From Rosenbergiella nectarea (GTDB taxonomy: Bacteria > Pseudomonadota > Gammaproteobacteria > Enterobacterales > Enterobacteriaceae): a stretch of DNA of 40,111 nucleotides. Below the pieces are notes generated by a model that was given only the letters and a program-made list of their open reading frames with translations, made no database searches and was not told where the DNA came from. The position numbers and the translations under genes are program-made. Every line of letters starts with the position of its first letter. Within the stretch, counting starts at the first letter, position 1. The stretch is taken from contig NZ_FOGC01000014.1 in NCBI RefSeq assembly GCF_900111105.1, positions 1-40,111 on the forward strand, in the 5' to 3' direction. This document shows positions 10,000 to 17,586 of the stretch, in pieces.

Positions 10000-10019
10000 C
10001 CTGCTGCATCGGCAGCAGG
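10000..10019 (-). terminator. Hairpin after hcp, weak terminator or attenuator
   Basis: Perfect 8-bp inverted repeat (cctgctgc / gcagcagg) with a 4-base loop between the hcp stop and the tssJ start. Read on the minus strand the stem is followed by TTTATT, a short U-tract. Such a leaky terminator would let hcp, needed in very large amounts, be made in excess over tssJKLM. Confidence 0.6.
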
Positions 10020-10036
10020 CTAGTTACAAGCCAGGA

Positions 10037-10522
10037 TTATCCCAGCTGATTGGCCTTAATATCGTAGGTCGCAGAAATAACGCCAGATTTATGGCCTTCA
10101 GCATTCTGCATTACGTATTCGTTAGACATTTTAGTAAAGGAGAAGCGCACGCGTTCACGTGGACGAGCCTCGTCTTCAGCACAGCCCCCCATATCAACGC
10201 CAGTAATAATTACATCGGTAAATGTGATGGTTAAATAAGTAAGAGGATCTCCGCCCGCTTTACGAATAACGAACTTAATATTTTTAATATGCTTTCCTGA
10301 TAGACAGTAGCTCAGTAAATTTGGACTTGCTTTGTCAGTGTAATGTTCAAAGCAGAAATCAGAAACGCTGGCTTTACCCGAACCACCACCGGATCCACTG
10401 TGCATATTTGAACGTTGAGAGACATCCCAATTCCAAGAAAGCACCTGGATTTCATTTTTATGCTCTGAATCTAAAGACTCACCTTCAATACCATCAATTT
10501 TAATAAAAATATCCTGTGACAT
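10037..10522 (-). CDS. hcp: Hcp (TssD) T6SS tube protein
   Basis: 161 residues, the usual Hcp1 size. It starts MSQDIFIKIDGIEGES and keeps the family tracts SGKASVSDFCFEHYTDKASP and YLTITFTDVIITGV. Hexameric rings of Hcp stack into the expelled inner tube and can hold small effectors. There is no C-terminal extension, so it is a plain structural Hcp. A strong ribosome-binding site (TTAGGAGAA) lies just before the ATG. The 124-bp gap to tssC, larger than elsewhere in the run, leaves room for a separate hcp promoter or mRNA processing site; it holds a short stem, TCCTTA with TAAGGA (10579-10595), but no clear promoter. Confidence 0.97.
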   Translation of the reverse strand: MSQDIFIKIDGIEGESLDSEHKNEIQVLSWNWDVSQRSNMHSGSGGGSGKASVSDFCFEHYTDKASPNLLSYCLSGKHIKNIKFVIRKAGGDPLTYLTITFTDVIITGVDMGGCAEDEARPRERVRFSFTKMSNEYVMQNAEGHKSGVISATYDIKANQLG

Positions 10523-10646
10523 TTTAATTCTCCTAAGGTTAATAACCCATACTTAACAGTAAGGGACGTGACAAACTCTCCTTAATAAATAAGGAAACTC
10601 ACGGATATAGCGATATTGCTATGGGTAAATCAAAAAAATAATTACT

Positions 10647-12149
10647 TTAGGCAACGTCCTTCACTGAAGGTAATTTAGCAACCATGCGCAGCGAAACGGT
10701 CAGCCCTTCTAACTGAAAATGCGGACGTAAAAAGAATTTAGCTTGGTAATAACCGGGATTACCTTCAACATCCTCAATCATCACTTCTGCGGCTGCCAGT
10801 GGACGGCGAGCCTTAGTCTGTATAGAGGAGTTAACCGGATCGCCATCAACATAGTTCATCAGCCAGTCGTTAAGCCAACGCTGCATCTCTTCGCGTTCTT
10901 TGAATGAGCCAATTTTGTCGCGCACTATACATTTCAGATAATGTGCAAAACGCGAGCAGGCGAAGAGGTAAGGCAAGCGTGCTGACAGGTTTGAGTTGGC
11001 GGTTGCATCAGGATCATAATACTCCATTGGCTTCTGCAGCGACTGCGCGCCTATAAAGGCAGCATGAGTGCTATTTTTACGGTGTACCAATGGAATAAAT
11101 CCATTTTTACCCAGCTCTGCTTCTCGACGGTCCGAAATAGCGATTTCCGTTGGGCATTTCATATCAACGCCACCATCATCGGTTGGGAAGGTGTGGCAAG
11201 GTAAGCCATCCACCACGCCACCGCTTTCCACACCGCGGATCAGCGTACACCAGCCGTAGTCTTTAAAAGACCTGTTGATGTTAACTGCCATCGCATAGGC
11301 GGCATTTGACCAGACATATTTACTGTGATCTGACCCATCAGTCGTTTCTTCAAAATGGAAACTGTCAACGGGATTAGTGTTAATACCATAGGGAAGACGA
11401 GCCAGAAAACGCGGCATCACTAAGCCGATATAACGCGAGTCCTCGGACTGACGCAGTGCATTCCATGCTGCGTATTCAAGATTCTGAGTAAAGATCTTGG
11501 TTAAATCGCGCGGGTTAGACAGCTCTTGCCACGACTCCATCTGCAGCACGCTGGGTGATGCACCGGCGATAAACGGCACATGTGCTGACGCAGCCACTTT
11601 GCTTATCGAGGTTAATAAGTCAACATCGGGCGCGGTGTGATCAAAGAAATAGTCTGCCACCAAGCAGCCATAAGGTTCCCCGCCTAACTGACCATATTCC
11701 GCTTCATAAACCTTCTTGAACAGCGGACTCTGATCCCAGGCAATACCGCGATAGCGTTTCATACTGCGCCGAAGTTCGTCTTTCGAGATATCCATAAAAC
11801 GTAATTTAAGTTTCTCATCAGTCTCAGTGTTATTCACCAGATGATGAAGACCCCGCCACGCGCTTTCGAGCGTCTGAAATTCGCTGTGATGCAAAATCAG
11901 GTTGATTTGCTCAGAAAGCTTACGGTCAATCTCGGCTATAATAGAGGCAATGCTTTTATAAGCATCGTCAGATACCGTAACACTATTTGCCAGCGCTTGC
12001 TGTGCCAGTGTTTTGACTGCACCTTCCACCGCAGATTTAGTCTGCTCAGATTTTGCCTTAAACTCTTTGGTTAATAAGTGATTAAAATCATCAAAGGCAA
12101 TATCTTTTGCAGCCGCCTGCTGCCAGGTTTCATTTTGAGATTCTGACAT
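10647..12149 (-). CDS. tssC: TssC contractile sheath large subunit
   Basis: 500 residues. TssC pairs with TssB to build the contractile sheath around the Hcp tube. Family hallmarks are FQTLESAWRGLHHLV (about residues 91-105), ADYFFDH (around 165), FIAGASP, and the C-terminal LEGLTVSLRMVAKLPS. No domain is missing. It lies 13 bp after tssB in the same direction, the invariant tssB-tssC arrangement. hcp follows, where many enterobacterial clusters place tssE near this point; no gp25-like gene is present. Confidence 0.97.
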   Translation of the reverse strand: MSESQNETWQQAAAKDIAFDDFNHLLTKEFKAKSEQTKSAVEGAVKTLAQQALANSVTVSDDAYKSIASIIAEIDRKLSEQINLILHHSEFQTLESAWRGLHHLVNNTETDEKLKLRFMDISKDELRRSMKRYRGIAWDQSPLFKKVYEAEYGQLGGEPYGCLVADYFFDHTAPDVDLLTSISKVAASAHVPFIAGASPSVLQMESWQELSNPRDLTKIFTQNLEYAAWNALRQSEDSRYIGLVMPRFLARLPYGINTNPVDSFHFEETTDGSDHSKYVWSNAAYAMAVNINRSFKDYGWCTLIRGVESGGVVDGLPCHTFPTDDGGVDMKCPTEIAISDRREAELGKNGFIPLVHRKNSTHAAFIGAQSLQKPMEYYDPDATANSNLSARLPYLFACSRFAHYLKCIVRDKIGSFKEREEMQRWLNDWLMNYVDGDPVNSSIQTKARRPLAAAEVMIEDVEGNPGYYQAKFFLRPHFQLEGLTVSLRMVAKLPSVKDVA

Positions 12150-12162
12150 ATTTCCCTCTCAA

Positions 12163-12723
12163 CTAATCTTCTTGCTGTATTTCAGCAGCATCGTTTTTTT
12201 TCTTTGGCTCTGCAGCCAGAGCCTGTAGTAACGCATTATCTTTCAACAGATTCATTACTAGCTCTTCTGCGCCAGCTTTACCGTCCATATAGGTCTGAAG
12301 ATTCGCCAGCTGTGTACGGGCTTCCAATAGCTGTGAAAGTGAATCGACTTTTTTGGCAATCGCGTCCGGTGCGAATTCGTTCATGCTCTCAAAAGTCATA
12401 TCGACCATTAGCTGACCTTCACCCGTCAACGTGTTAGGCACAGCGAACGCAGCTCTTGGACGCATGGCTTTCATTCTTTCATCGAAGTTATCAATATCGA
12501 TATCCAAGAACTGACGATCGGCCACGGAAGGCAGTGGCTCTACCGGTTTGCCGGAGAGATCAGCCAGAACACCCATGACAAAGGGTAATTCGACCTTTTT
12601 TTCTGATCCGTAAACTTCGACGTCATATTCAATCTGTACGCGCGGCGCGCGATTGCGAGAAATAAATTTCTGCGAGCTGTCTTTACTCACCCTTTCTTCC
12701 TTTTGTTGTTGAATTGCCGACAC
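12163..12723 (-). CDS. tssB: TssB contractile sheath small subunit
   Basis: 186 residues. The signature QKFISRNRAPRVQIEYDVEV, then VELPFVMGVLADLSGKP, identifies TssB. The sequence at 12723 is GTG, so the start is non-ATG. A second in-frame GTG at 12690 (giving MSKDSSQKF) has a better purine-rich ribosome-binding site (GGAAGAAAGG) directly upstream and resembles many family N-termini, so the true protein may be 11 residues shorter. The gene begins 57 bp after the last gene of the inserted fimbrial operon, with no terminator visible between them, so tssB may be read through from the fimbrial promoter. Confidence 0.96.
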   Translation of the reverse strand: MSAIQQQKEERVSKDSSQKFISRNRAPRVQIEYDVEVYGSEKKVELPFVMGVLADLSGKPVEPLPSVADRQFLDIDIDNFDERMKAMRPRAAFAVPNTLTGEGQLMVDMTFESMNEFAPDAIAKKVDSLSQLLEARTQLANLQTYMDGKAGAEELVMNLLKDNALLQALAAEPKKKNDAAEIQQED

Positions 12724-12780
12724 TACTACCCGCCGGACCTGTAAACACAGAGTCAGAAAACGATAAATTCGCCCCCTTCT

Positions 12781-13353
12781 CTATTTGTATATCAGTTCAA
12801 TACCCGCAGTGGCCGAGACTTTTCCCGGGGTCACCGGGGTTTTAGCGAAATAAGAGACATTAAAATTGTACTGCACATCTCCACCACCTTGCGGAATGAT
12901 ATAATCCTGAATACTGGTGGTATCATTCAGCAGCATCTGTACGCCTGCACTATTTCTCAGTCGCAGCTGAGTTTCAGGGCTCATACCGGCAACTGAGCTG
13001 TTTTTTATATTTCCGGTAGCGTTATCGACTTGCGTCGAGGCAACGGAAATAAAATGAACACCGACGGTAACCGCCCCTGGACATTTCTTTAAAATCACCA
13101 AGAAAGATGTCGATCCGGCTTCGTCACCTGCATGCTGTAGCGAGGAGGACGAGACTGTAGGTAATGCGACGGTTTCATTCGCGCTACGATTGTCAATACT
13201 GATTTGACAAGTCTCCAGTTCGAAACGCCCCGTAAATTTGACCTGAATATCACAACTTCCTTTACACGATGGCGCCGCGGCATTAACGGGTGAATTACCA
13301 AGTACAAACAGTAAAATACTGGTGCACAATGTGCCGTTTACTAAGGCTGACAT
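12781..13353 (-). CDS. Minor fimbrial subunit, FimA/PapE-like pilin domain
   Basis: 190 residues with an N-terminal signal peptide ending near VNA|AAPSC. One pilin domain follows: FELETCQISID, the paired Cys further on in ILKKCPGAV, and the C-terminal beta-strand motif SYFAKTPVTPGKVSATAGIELIYK, in which the penultimate tyrosine pattern is that recognised by a PapD-type chaperone. It sits last in the operon, its start overlapping the usher stop by 13 bp, and has a near-perfect ribosome-binding site, GGAGGTGAT, immediately before the ATG. It lacks a second (lectin) domain, so it is an adaptor, a tip fibrillum subunit or a terminator rather than an adhesin. Confidence 0.88.
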   Translation of the reverse strand: MSALVNGTLCTSILLFVLGNSPVNAAAPSCKGSCDIQVKFTGRFELETCQISIDNRSANETVALPTVSSSSLQHAGDEAGSTSFLVILKKCPGAVTVGVHFISVASTQVDNATGNIKNSSVAGMSPETQLRLRNSAGVQMLLNDTTSIQDYIIPQGGGDVQYNFNVSYFAKTPVTPGKVSATAGIELIYK

Positions 13354-15896
13354 ATCACCTCCATCCTGATCATGTTAGTTCCGGTTATCGGTAACGGTGC
13401 GCTCTGTGGAGTACAACTCAGTTTTGAACCGTCCACCTGGGCAAAGAGTGGCTGCCTGCTGTATTCCCAGCCACGAACGTAAGCCTGTCCCCCCTGACCG
13501 ATAATTCCCTGGCTATCGCCTGCAGCGGACAACATATCTACCCCAATCGGTAGAAACTGGCCGCTACGATCTTTTACGGTCAGAATCATTGCCGTCCCCA
13601 TCGAGGTTTTCATTTTGACCAACACCGCTGCACCCTGCCGTGGGATAACGGTTCTTTCATTTTCCATAACATCCACCGTATCCGGCAGATCGTGCAACCC
13701 AATTGATACGCTATTCTCTCGATAAGGGGTGAGCGAGGGAACGATGGCATAGCCCCAACGATCGATCCTGGCACCATAGCCGTTATTCACCCGTGCACCG
13801 CTGGCTCCTTCTGCCTCAATGATGGCAAACGGTTGTTCGCCCACCACAGGACCGGCGGTGATCCCACCGTGATGAGCCACCAGACTGCCATTGGCAGAAA
13901 GCGAGAACTGATTATTATTTCTGCTGTCGACCGTTGCGGTTGCACCGTATTGGCCTAAAGGCGTTTCGTAACTCATATTACCGTTCAGCACTGAAGTCCG
14001 TTTGGACACATTATCCTCACTCATACTGGCAGCAATACCGTATGACAATTCGTTTTGCGGCCCCTGAGAACCACTGGCCATGGTCTGAACCTGAGTGTCA
14101 CCGCCTTTACCGTGGGTGACTGTACCGTAAAGTGAGCTAAACAGCGGCTGTGAAGAGGCTGTGGGCTGACCCAATGGCATCGAAATAGAGAAAATATATT
14201 GTTTATCTTCGCTACCCGATTGGGTTCTACTACGGGTGGTACTCAGGCTGTAGCTAAACAATCCAAGATTGTGATTAAACCGCAGCAAATATTGTCGGGA
14301 AGGCGTACGGTCTTCCCAGTAGGTATAATAAGAACCAGTAAAATCAAGCGATATGCGGTCAGTAATCCGCTGACTAACGGTAGCACTGAGGCGACGACGC
14401 GTACGGTAATCGGTATCCGTATCGGTATGGCTTATGCTATTTTTACTGAAGGTCTTATCCCTGTTGGCTTCACTGAGCGTGTAATAACCTGCCGATGAGT
14501 AACGATAGGCCGCCAGAGATAGCGACGTCTGGGAGCTGCTGAGATAGCGCAAAAACTGCAGCTGATAACTATTACCCGACGCGCGTGACTTTTCTAGTGG
14601 CTGGCTATTAGCGTGAATAACATCAAAGGTTATGCCACCTAATGCGGTGTTAAAAGCATTGCCAACGCCCAGTGCACGGTACTTCTCACTTAGCTGTACT
14701 CCGCCATAAAGTGTCCAGTTGCTGAATGCACCATAGCGATAAGTACCCTGGACTACGCGCGGGCGATGCTTGATATTTTCATCTTTAAGTTCACCGGCAG
14801 AGACAGAGAAATGGCTAATTCCCTTTTGTAAAATTAGCGGTGGTGAGGAGAAAGGGATGAGTTGAATACGCTCACGCCCGTTGGCTTCCTTTATAACCAG
14901 CTGAAGATCACCACCGTAGCCTAATCCACTAATATCTCTCAGTACGAAAGGACCTGGCGGAACCACCGTCTCATAGATCGATACGCCACGCTGCATAACC
15001 GTGACCTTTGCATTAGATTCTGCAATACCGGTTATCACCGGTGCGTAGTTATTCTGAGAATCGGGTAACATGCGGTCGTCAGAGCGCAACACAGCACCCC
15101 GCAGGCCAACACTGTCGAATAGCTCGCCGCTGGTATTGACATCGCCCAGTAGTCCCTCGCTTTTTAAGGTCGTGATATCGTGCGCAGCATAACCATAAAG
15201 ATTTTGCCAATGTGTATTGCTACCAAGGCCGGTATTAAAACGCTTACGCAATCGCCAACCGGCAAAGTTGAAACCCGCGTTGAAAGCGAAAGAAGCCGTA
15301 GCGCGATCAGAATCGTTATTTTTATTTTGCAGTTGTGAGTAAACGTTTGCATTGTAATCGATGAAACCGGCAGTGATCCCTTGCTGCCAGCGTGCCGGAT
15401 CTATGTATCCGCGTGGTACATAAGTTTGATTTACCTGCGGTACCTGTAGACTTAGCGTAAAATCCGCGCTGTTATAATAACTATGGGCTTGATCTATCCA
15501 TGATTGAATCGGTTCACAACTGCTAGAGACGTTTTTTTCATGCAGCAATTTAATTCCAAGCAAGGTTAATTGCTCACGTGTCACGCACGCGACAGCGTTT
15601 TCATCCCCCTTTTGCTGACGAAATCTTATCTTATTTTGCCCTCGTCCTTCGCCATTAACCTTTACGAAAACGTCATAAACCCCTGGTGCGACAGGGTTAC
15701 CTTTTCGGAACTTAGATAAGTCAATGTGACCACCATGGATAAATTCTGAGTTAAAATTCATCTCCTCTATCTTGCCAAGAGTATTTTCAGGATTCGATTT
15801 AGCGTCACAACAAAAAAACAAAGCGACAGCTATCACCACAGGGTTTGTAATATTCCCCGTGTGATGCCTACATCTTTTAATAGCTGTAAGATTCAT
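13341..15896 (-). CDS. Fimbrial outer-membrane usher (FimD/PapC type)
   Basis: About 851 residues, the normal size of a gamma-clade usher. It forms the outer-membrane pore that receives chaperone-subunit complexes and polymerises the pilus. Visible parts: N-terminal periplasmic domain (FNSEFIHGGHIDLSKFRKGN, PGVYDVFVKVNG), beta-barrel, plug region (APVITGIAESNAKVTVMQ then PPGPFVLRDI), and C-terminal domains (GQGGQAYVRG, paired Cys near the end). ATG at 15896 is the preferred start; an in-frame GTG at 15902 adds two residues. The signal sequence is atypically long and basic. It follows the chaperone gene by 86 bp. Confidence 0.93.
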   Translation of the reverse strand: MNLTAIKRCRHHTGNITNPVVIAVALFFCCDAKSNPENTLGKIEEMNFNSEFIHGGHIDLSKFRKGNPVAPGVYDVFVKVNGEGRGQNKIRFRQQKGDENAVACVTREQLTLLGIKLLHEKNVSSSCEPIQSWIDQAHSYYNSADFTLSLQVPQVNQTYVPRGYIDPARWQQGITAGFIDYNANVYSQLQNKNNDSDRATASFAFNAGFNFAGWRLRKRFNTGLGSNTHWQNLYGYAAHDITTLKSEGLLGDVNTSGELFDSVGLRGAVLRSDDRMLPDSQNNYAPVITGIAESNAKVTVMQRGVSIYETVVPPGPFVLRDISGLGYGGDLQLVIKEANGRERIQLIPFSSPPLILQKGISHFSVSAGELKDENIKHRPRVVQGTYRYGAFSNWTLYGGVQLSEKYRALGVGNAFNTALGGITFDVIHANSQPLEKSRASGNSYQLQFLRYLSSSQTSLSLAAYRYSSAGYYTLSEANRDKTFSKNSISHTDTDTDYRTRRRLSATVSQRITDRISLDFTGSYYTYWEDRTPSRQYLLRFNHNLGLFSYSLSTTRSRTQSGSEDKQYIFSISMPLGQPTASSQPLFSSLYGTVTHGKGGDTQVQTMASGSQGPQNELSYGIAASMSEDNVSKRTSVLNGNMSYETPLGQYGATATVDSRNNNQFSLSANGSLVAHHGGITAGPVVGEQPFAIIEAEGASGARVNNGYGARIDRWGYAIVPSLTPYRENSVSIGLHDLPDTVDVMENERTVIPRQGAAVLVKMKTSMGTAMILTVKDRSGQFLPIGVDMLSAAGDSQGIIGQGGQAYVRGWEYSRQPLFAQVDGSKLSCTPQSAPLPITGTNMIRMEVICQP

Positions 15897-15982
15897 AATC
15901 ACTTTTATATTTCACTTAATCGTTCAACAGCAGATACTCAAGCAATAAATAATCTGAAGGATATAAATTTAGATAAGGAAGC

Positions 15983-16723
15983 CTATTGAGATTGCAACCC
16001 ATTGATTTGACTCCAGATTAAATCATTCTCTACATTGACGCCTAAATCGTTAATAAAACTATATTTCAATCGTGAAAAGGATGTCACTCTTTGATCTGGA
16101 AAAAATACCGCTGAGCTTCTGGGGGCGAGCATAGACATTTTCATGTTAACTTGCTTATTATTAACAAACACAATTGCATCGTTGAATGAGAAATAGAAAG
16201 GCCCCGTATTTTCCACGCGAAAACCCGTGCCGTGAGCACTGTCTTTAATTACAGACCAATGCAGGAGAGTGGTGATATCGGGCATTTTTATTTTAGCTAC
16301 GGCTGCCGGGCGATAAAATATTTTAATACGTGTACGGAAAGCAATATTAAGTTTTTGCTGAGCATTACTGGTATCCACTGGTGGGATCTCCAGAAGATTA
16401 AACCAAAAAACTGACTCCTTGTCCTGAGGTAAACTCATTCCATTGTAAATCAATTTCAAACTTTGCCCGCTATTAGGCTCCACTCTGAAAATAGGCGGTG
16501 TAACAATAAAAGGTATTTTGCTTTTATCAATATCTTCATTACTGGAACCATCATCAACCCAGACTTGTGAAAGAATAGGCTGATCCGTTCTATTTTTTGT
16601 TCGTACGGTAATTTCTTTTTCATTTCCCGGATAAATAATCCGAGTACCGACGATCGACATTCCTGCCCTACTACTTTGCATTGCAAGTAAAAATACGATA
16701 CAACCTAATAAAAATTTAAACAT
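15983..16723 (-). CDS. Periplasmic fimbrial chaperone (PapD/FimC type)
   Basis: 246 residues. A cleavable signal peptide ends near SSRA|GMSIVG. The Ig-like domain 1 has the family run VGTRIIYPGNEKEITVRTKN and PPIFRVEPNSGQSLKLIYNG, with VFWFNLLEIPP as the conserved exposed strand and RTRIKIFYRPA closing domain 1. It caps pilin subunits by donor-strand complementation in the periplasm and hands them to the neighbouring usher. The gap to the major pilin gene (96 bp) contains a 7-bp inverted repeat (16769-16775 with 16796-16802) that could protect pilin mRNA from decay. Assignment is secure; subunit specificity is inferred from position. Confidence 0.93.
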   Translation of the reverse strand: MFKFLLGCIVFLLAMQSSRAGMSIVGTRIIYPGNEKEITVRTKNRTDQPILSQVWVDDGSSNEDIDKSKIPFIVTPPIFRVEPNSGQSLKLIYNGMSLPQDKESVFWFNLLEIPPVDTSNAQQKLNIAFRTRIKIFYRPAAVAKIKMPDITTLLHWSVIKDSAHGTGFRVENTGPFYFSFNDAIVFVNNKQVNMKMSMLAPRSSAVFFPDQRVTSFSRLKYSFINDLGVNVENDLIWSQINGLQSQ

Positions 16724-16819
16724 GGACAGTTCCGTGAAATAAAACAGATAGTTGACTAAATAATACAGGTGCGTACTCTCATATTTCTATAAAAATACGC
16801 ACGCTGCAACCCGTGTAAT

Positions 16820-17380
16820 TTAGTTGTAAGCTAATGAATAGGCGACCGTCGCAGTCACGTATCCAGCAACCGCTGGGGCAGTAGCAAAATACGAAGCAAC
16901 GTATTCCATCGTTGCCTCTCCACCGCTAATTTGTACAAATTGCCCGTCTGTACCGCCAACTTCCACTTGACTTGCTCCACCCTTGTCGAAGAGCCTGATT
17001 TGAACATTTTTTGCTGCTGAAGTTGGAGGGGTGGTAGTAGTACTACCTTGAAAAACGTTGGTCAAGTTATGGGTTATTACATCGTATCCGGTTGTACCAT
17101 TGTTGGCTTCAAAGTGTGCAGTAACACTAGTAAGTGTGCTAGGACATTTTTCCACCTTAATGGTAAACACTTTAGAGCCCGCAATTTTTCCATTTAAATT
17201 TAAACTATCAACGGAAACTGACGGTAGCTTAATAACTTGATTTTCATCACCTGATTTAATGGAACAGGTTTGTGCTTTAATTTCGCCATTAAATTTCACT
17301 ATCCCGTTCGGGGTGGCTGCATAGGCTCCAGGCGTAAGCATAAAGGGTAAAAAATAGAGTATGTGTCGCTTCGTAATCAT
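16820..17380 (-). CDS. Major fimbrial subunit (FimA-like pilin)
   Basis: About 186 residues from ATG at 17380. A TTG five codons upstream is open in frame but is a poor start. The signal peptide ends AYA|ATPNG. The mature pilin begins VKFNGEIKAQTCSI, carries the second Cys in VEKCPSTL, and ends ASYFATAPAVAGYVTATVAYSLAYN, the standard donor-strand and chaperone-binding C-terminus. It is the first gene of the operon and shares its domain plan with the last gene (12781-13353), suggesting an old duplication. It lies about 200 bp after the clpV stop in an AT-rich spacer. Confidence 0.92.
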   Translation of the reverse strand: MITKRHILYFLPFMLTPGAYAATPNGIVKFNGEIKAQTCSIKSGDENQVIKLPSVSVDSLNLNGKIAGSKVFTIKVEKCPSTLTSVTAHFEANNGTTGYDVITHNLTNVFQGSTTTTPPTSAAKNVQIRLFDKGGASQVEVGGTDGQFVQISGGEATMEYVASYFATAPAVAGYVTATVAYSLAYN

Positions 17381-17397
17381 TCTCGCAATCCTCAAAT

Positions 17398-17490
17398 TTA
17401 ATAAAATTTATATATATTAAAAAGTATTAACCCGCAGCAACCAATATGGTAATAGCTGATAACTTTCCAACACTCTGCATTGCCTTTCAT
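17398..17490 (-). CDS. Possible small leader ORF upstream of the pilin gene
   Basis: A 30-codon frame starting ATG at 17490 and ending TAA just before the pilin start region. A purine-rich ribosome-binding site (GGGGAGAG) stands 8 bases upstream of the ATG. The predicted peptide (MKGNAECWKVISYYHIGCCG then a hydrophobic tail) has no family I know. It could be a translated leader that controls pilin expression, a real micropeptide or chance. Position and ribosome-binding site are the only support. Confidence 0.25.
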   Translation of the reverse strand: MKGNAECWKVISYYHIGCCGLILFNIYKFY

Positions 17491-17586
17491 GACAATTACT
17501 CTCCCCGGGGATTAATATTTTTTCTATTTTTATAAAAACAAAAAATCGATATTATAATTTTTTTTCTCAAGATGCTTTTTTATATC

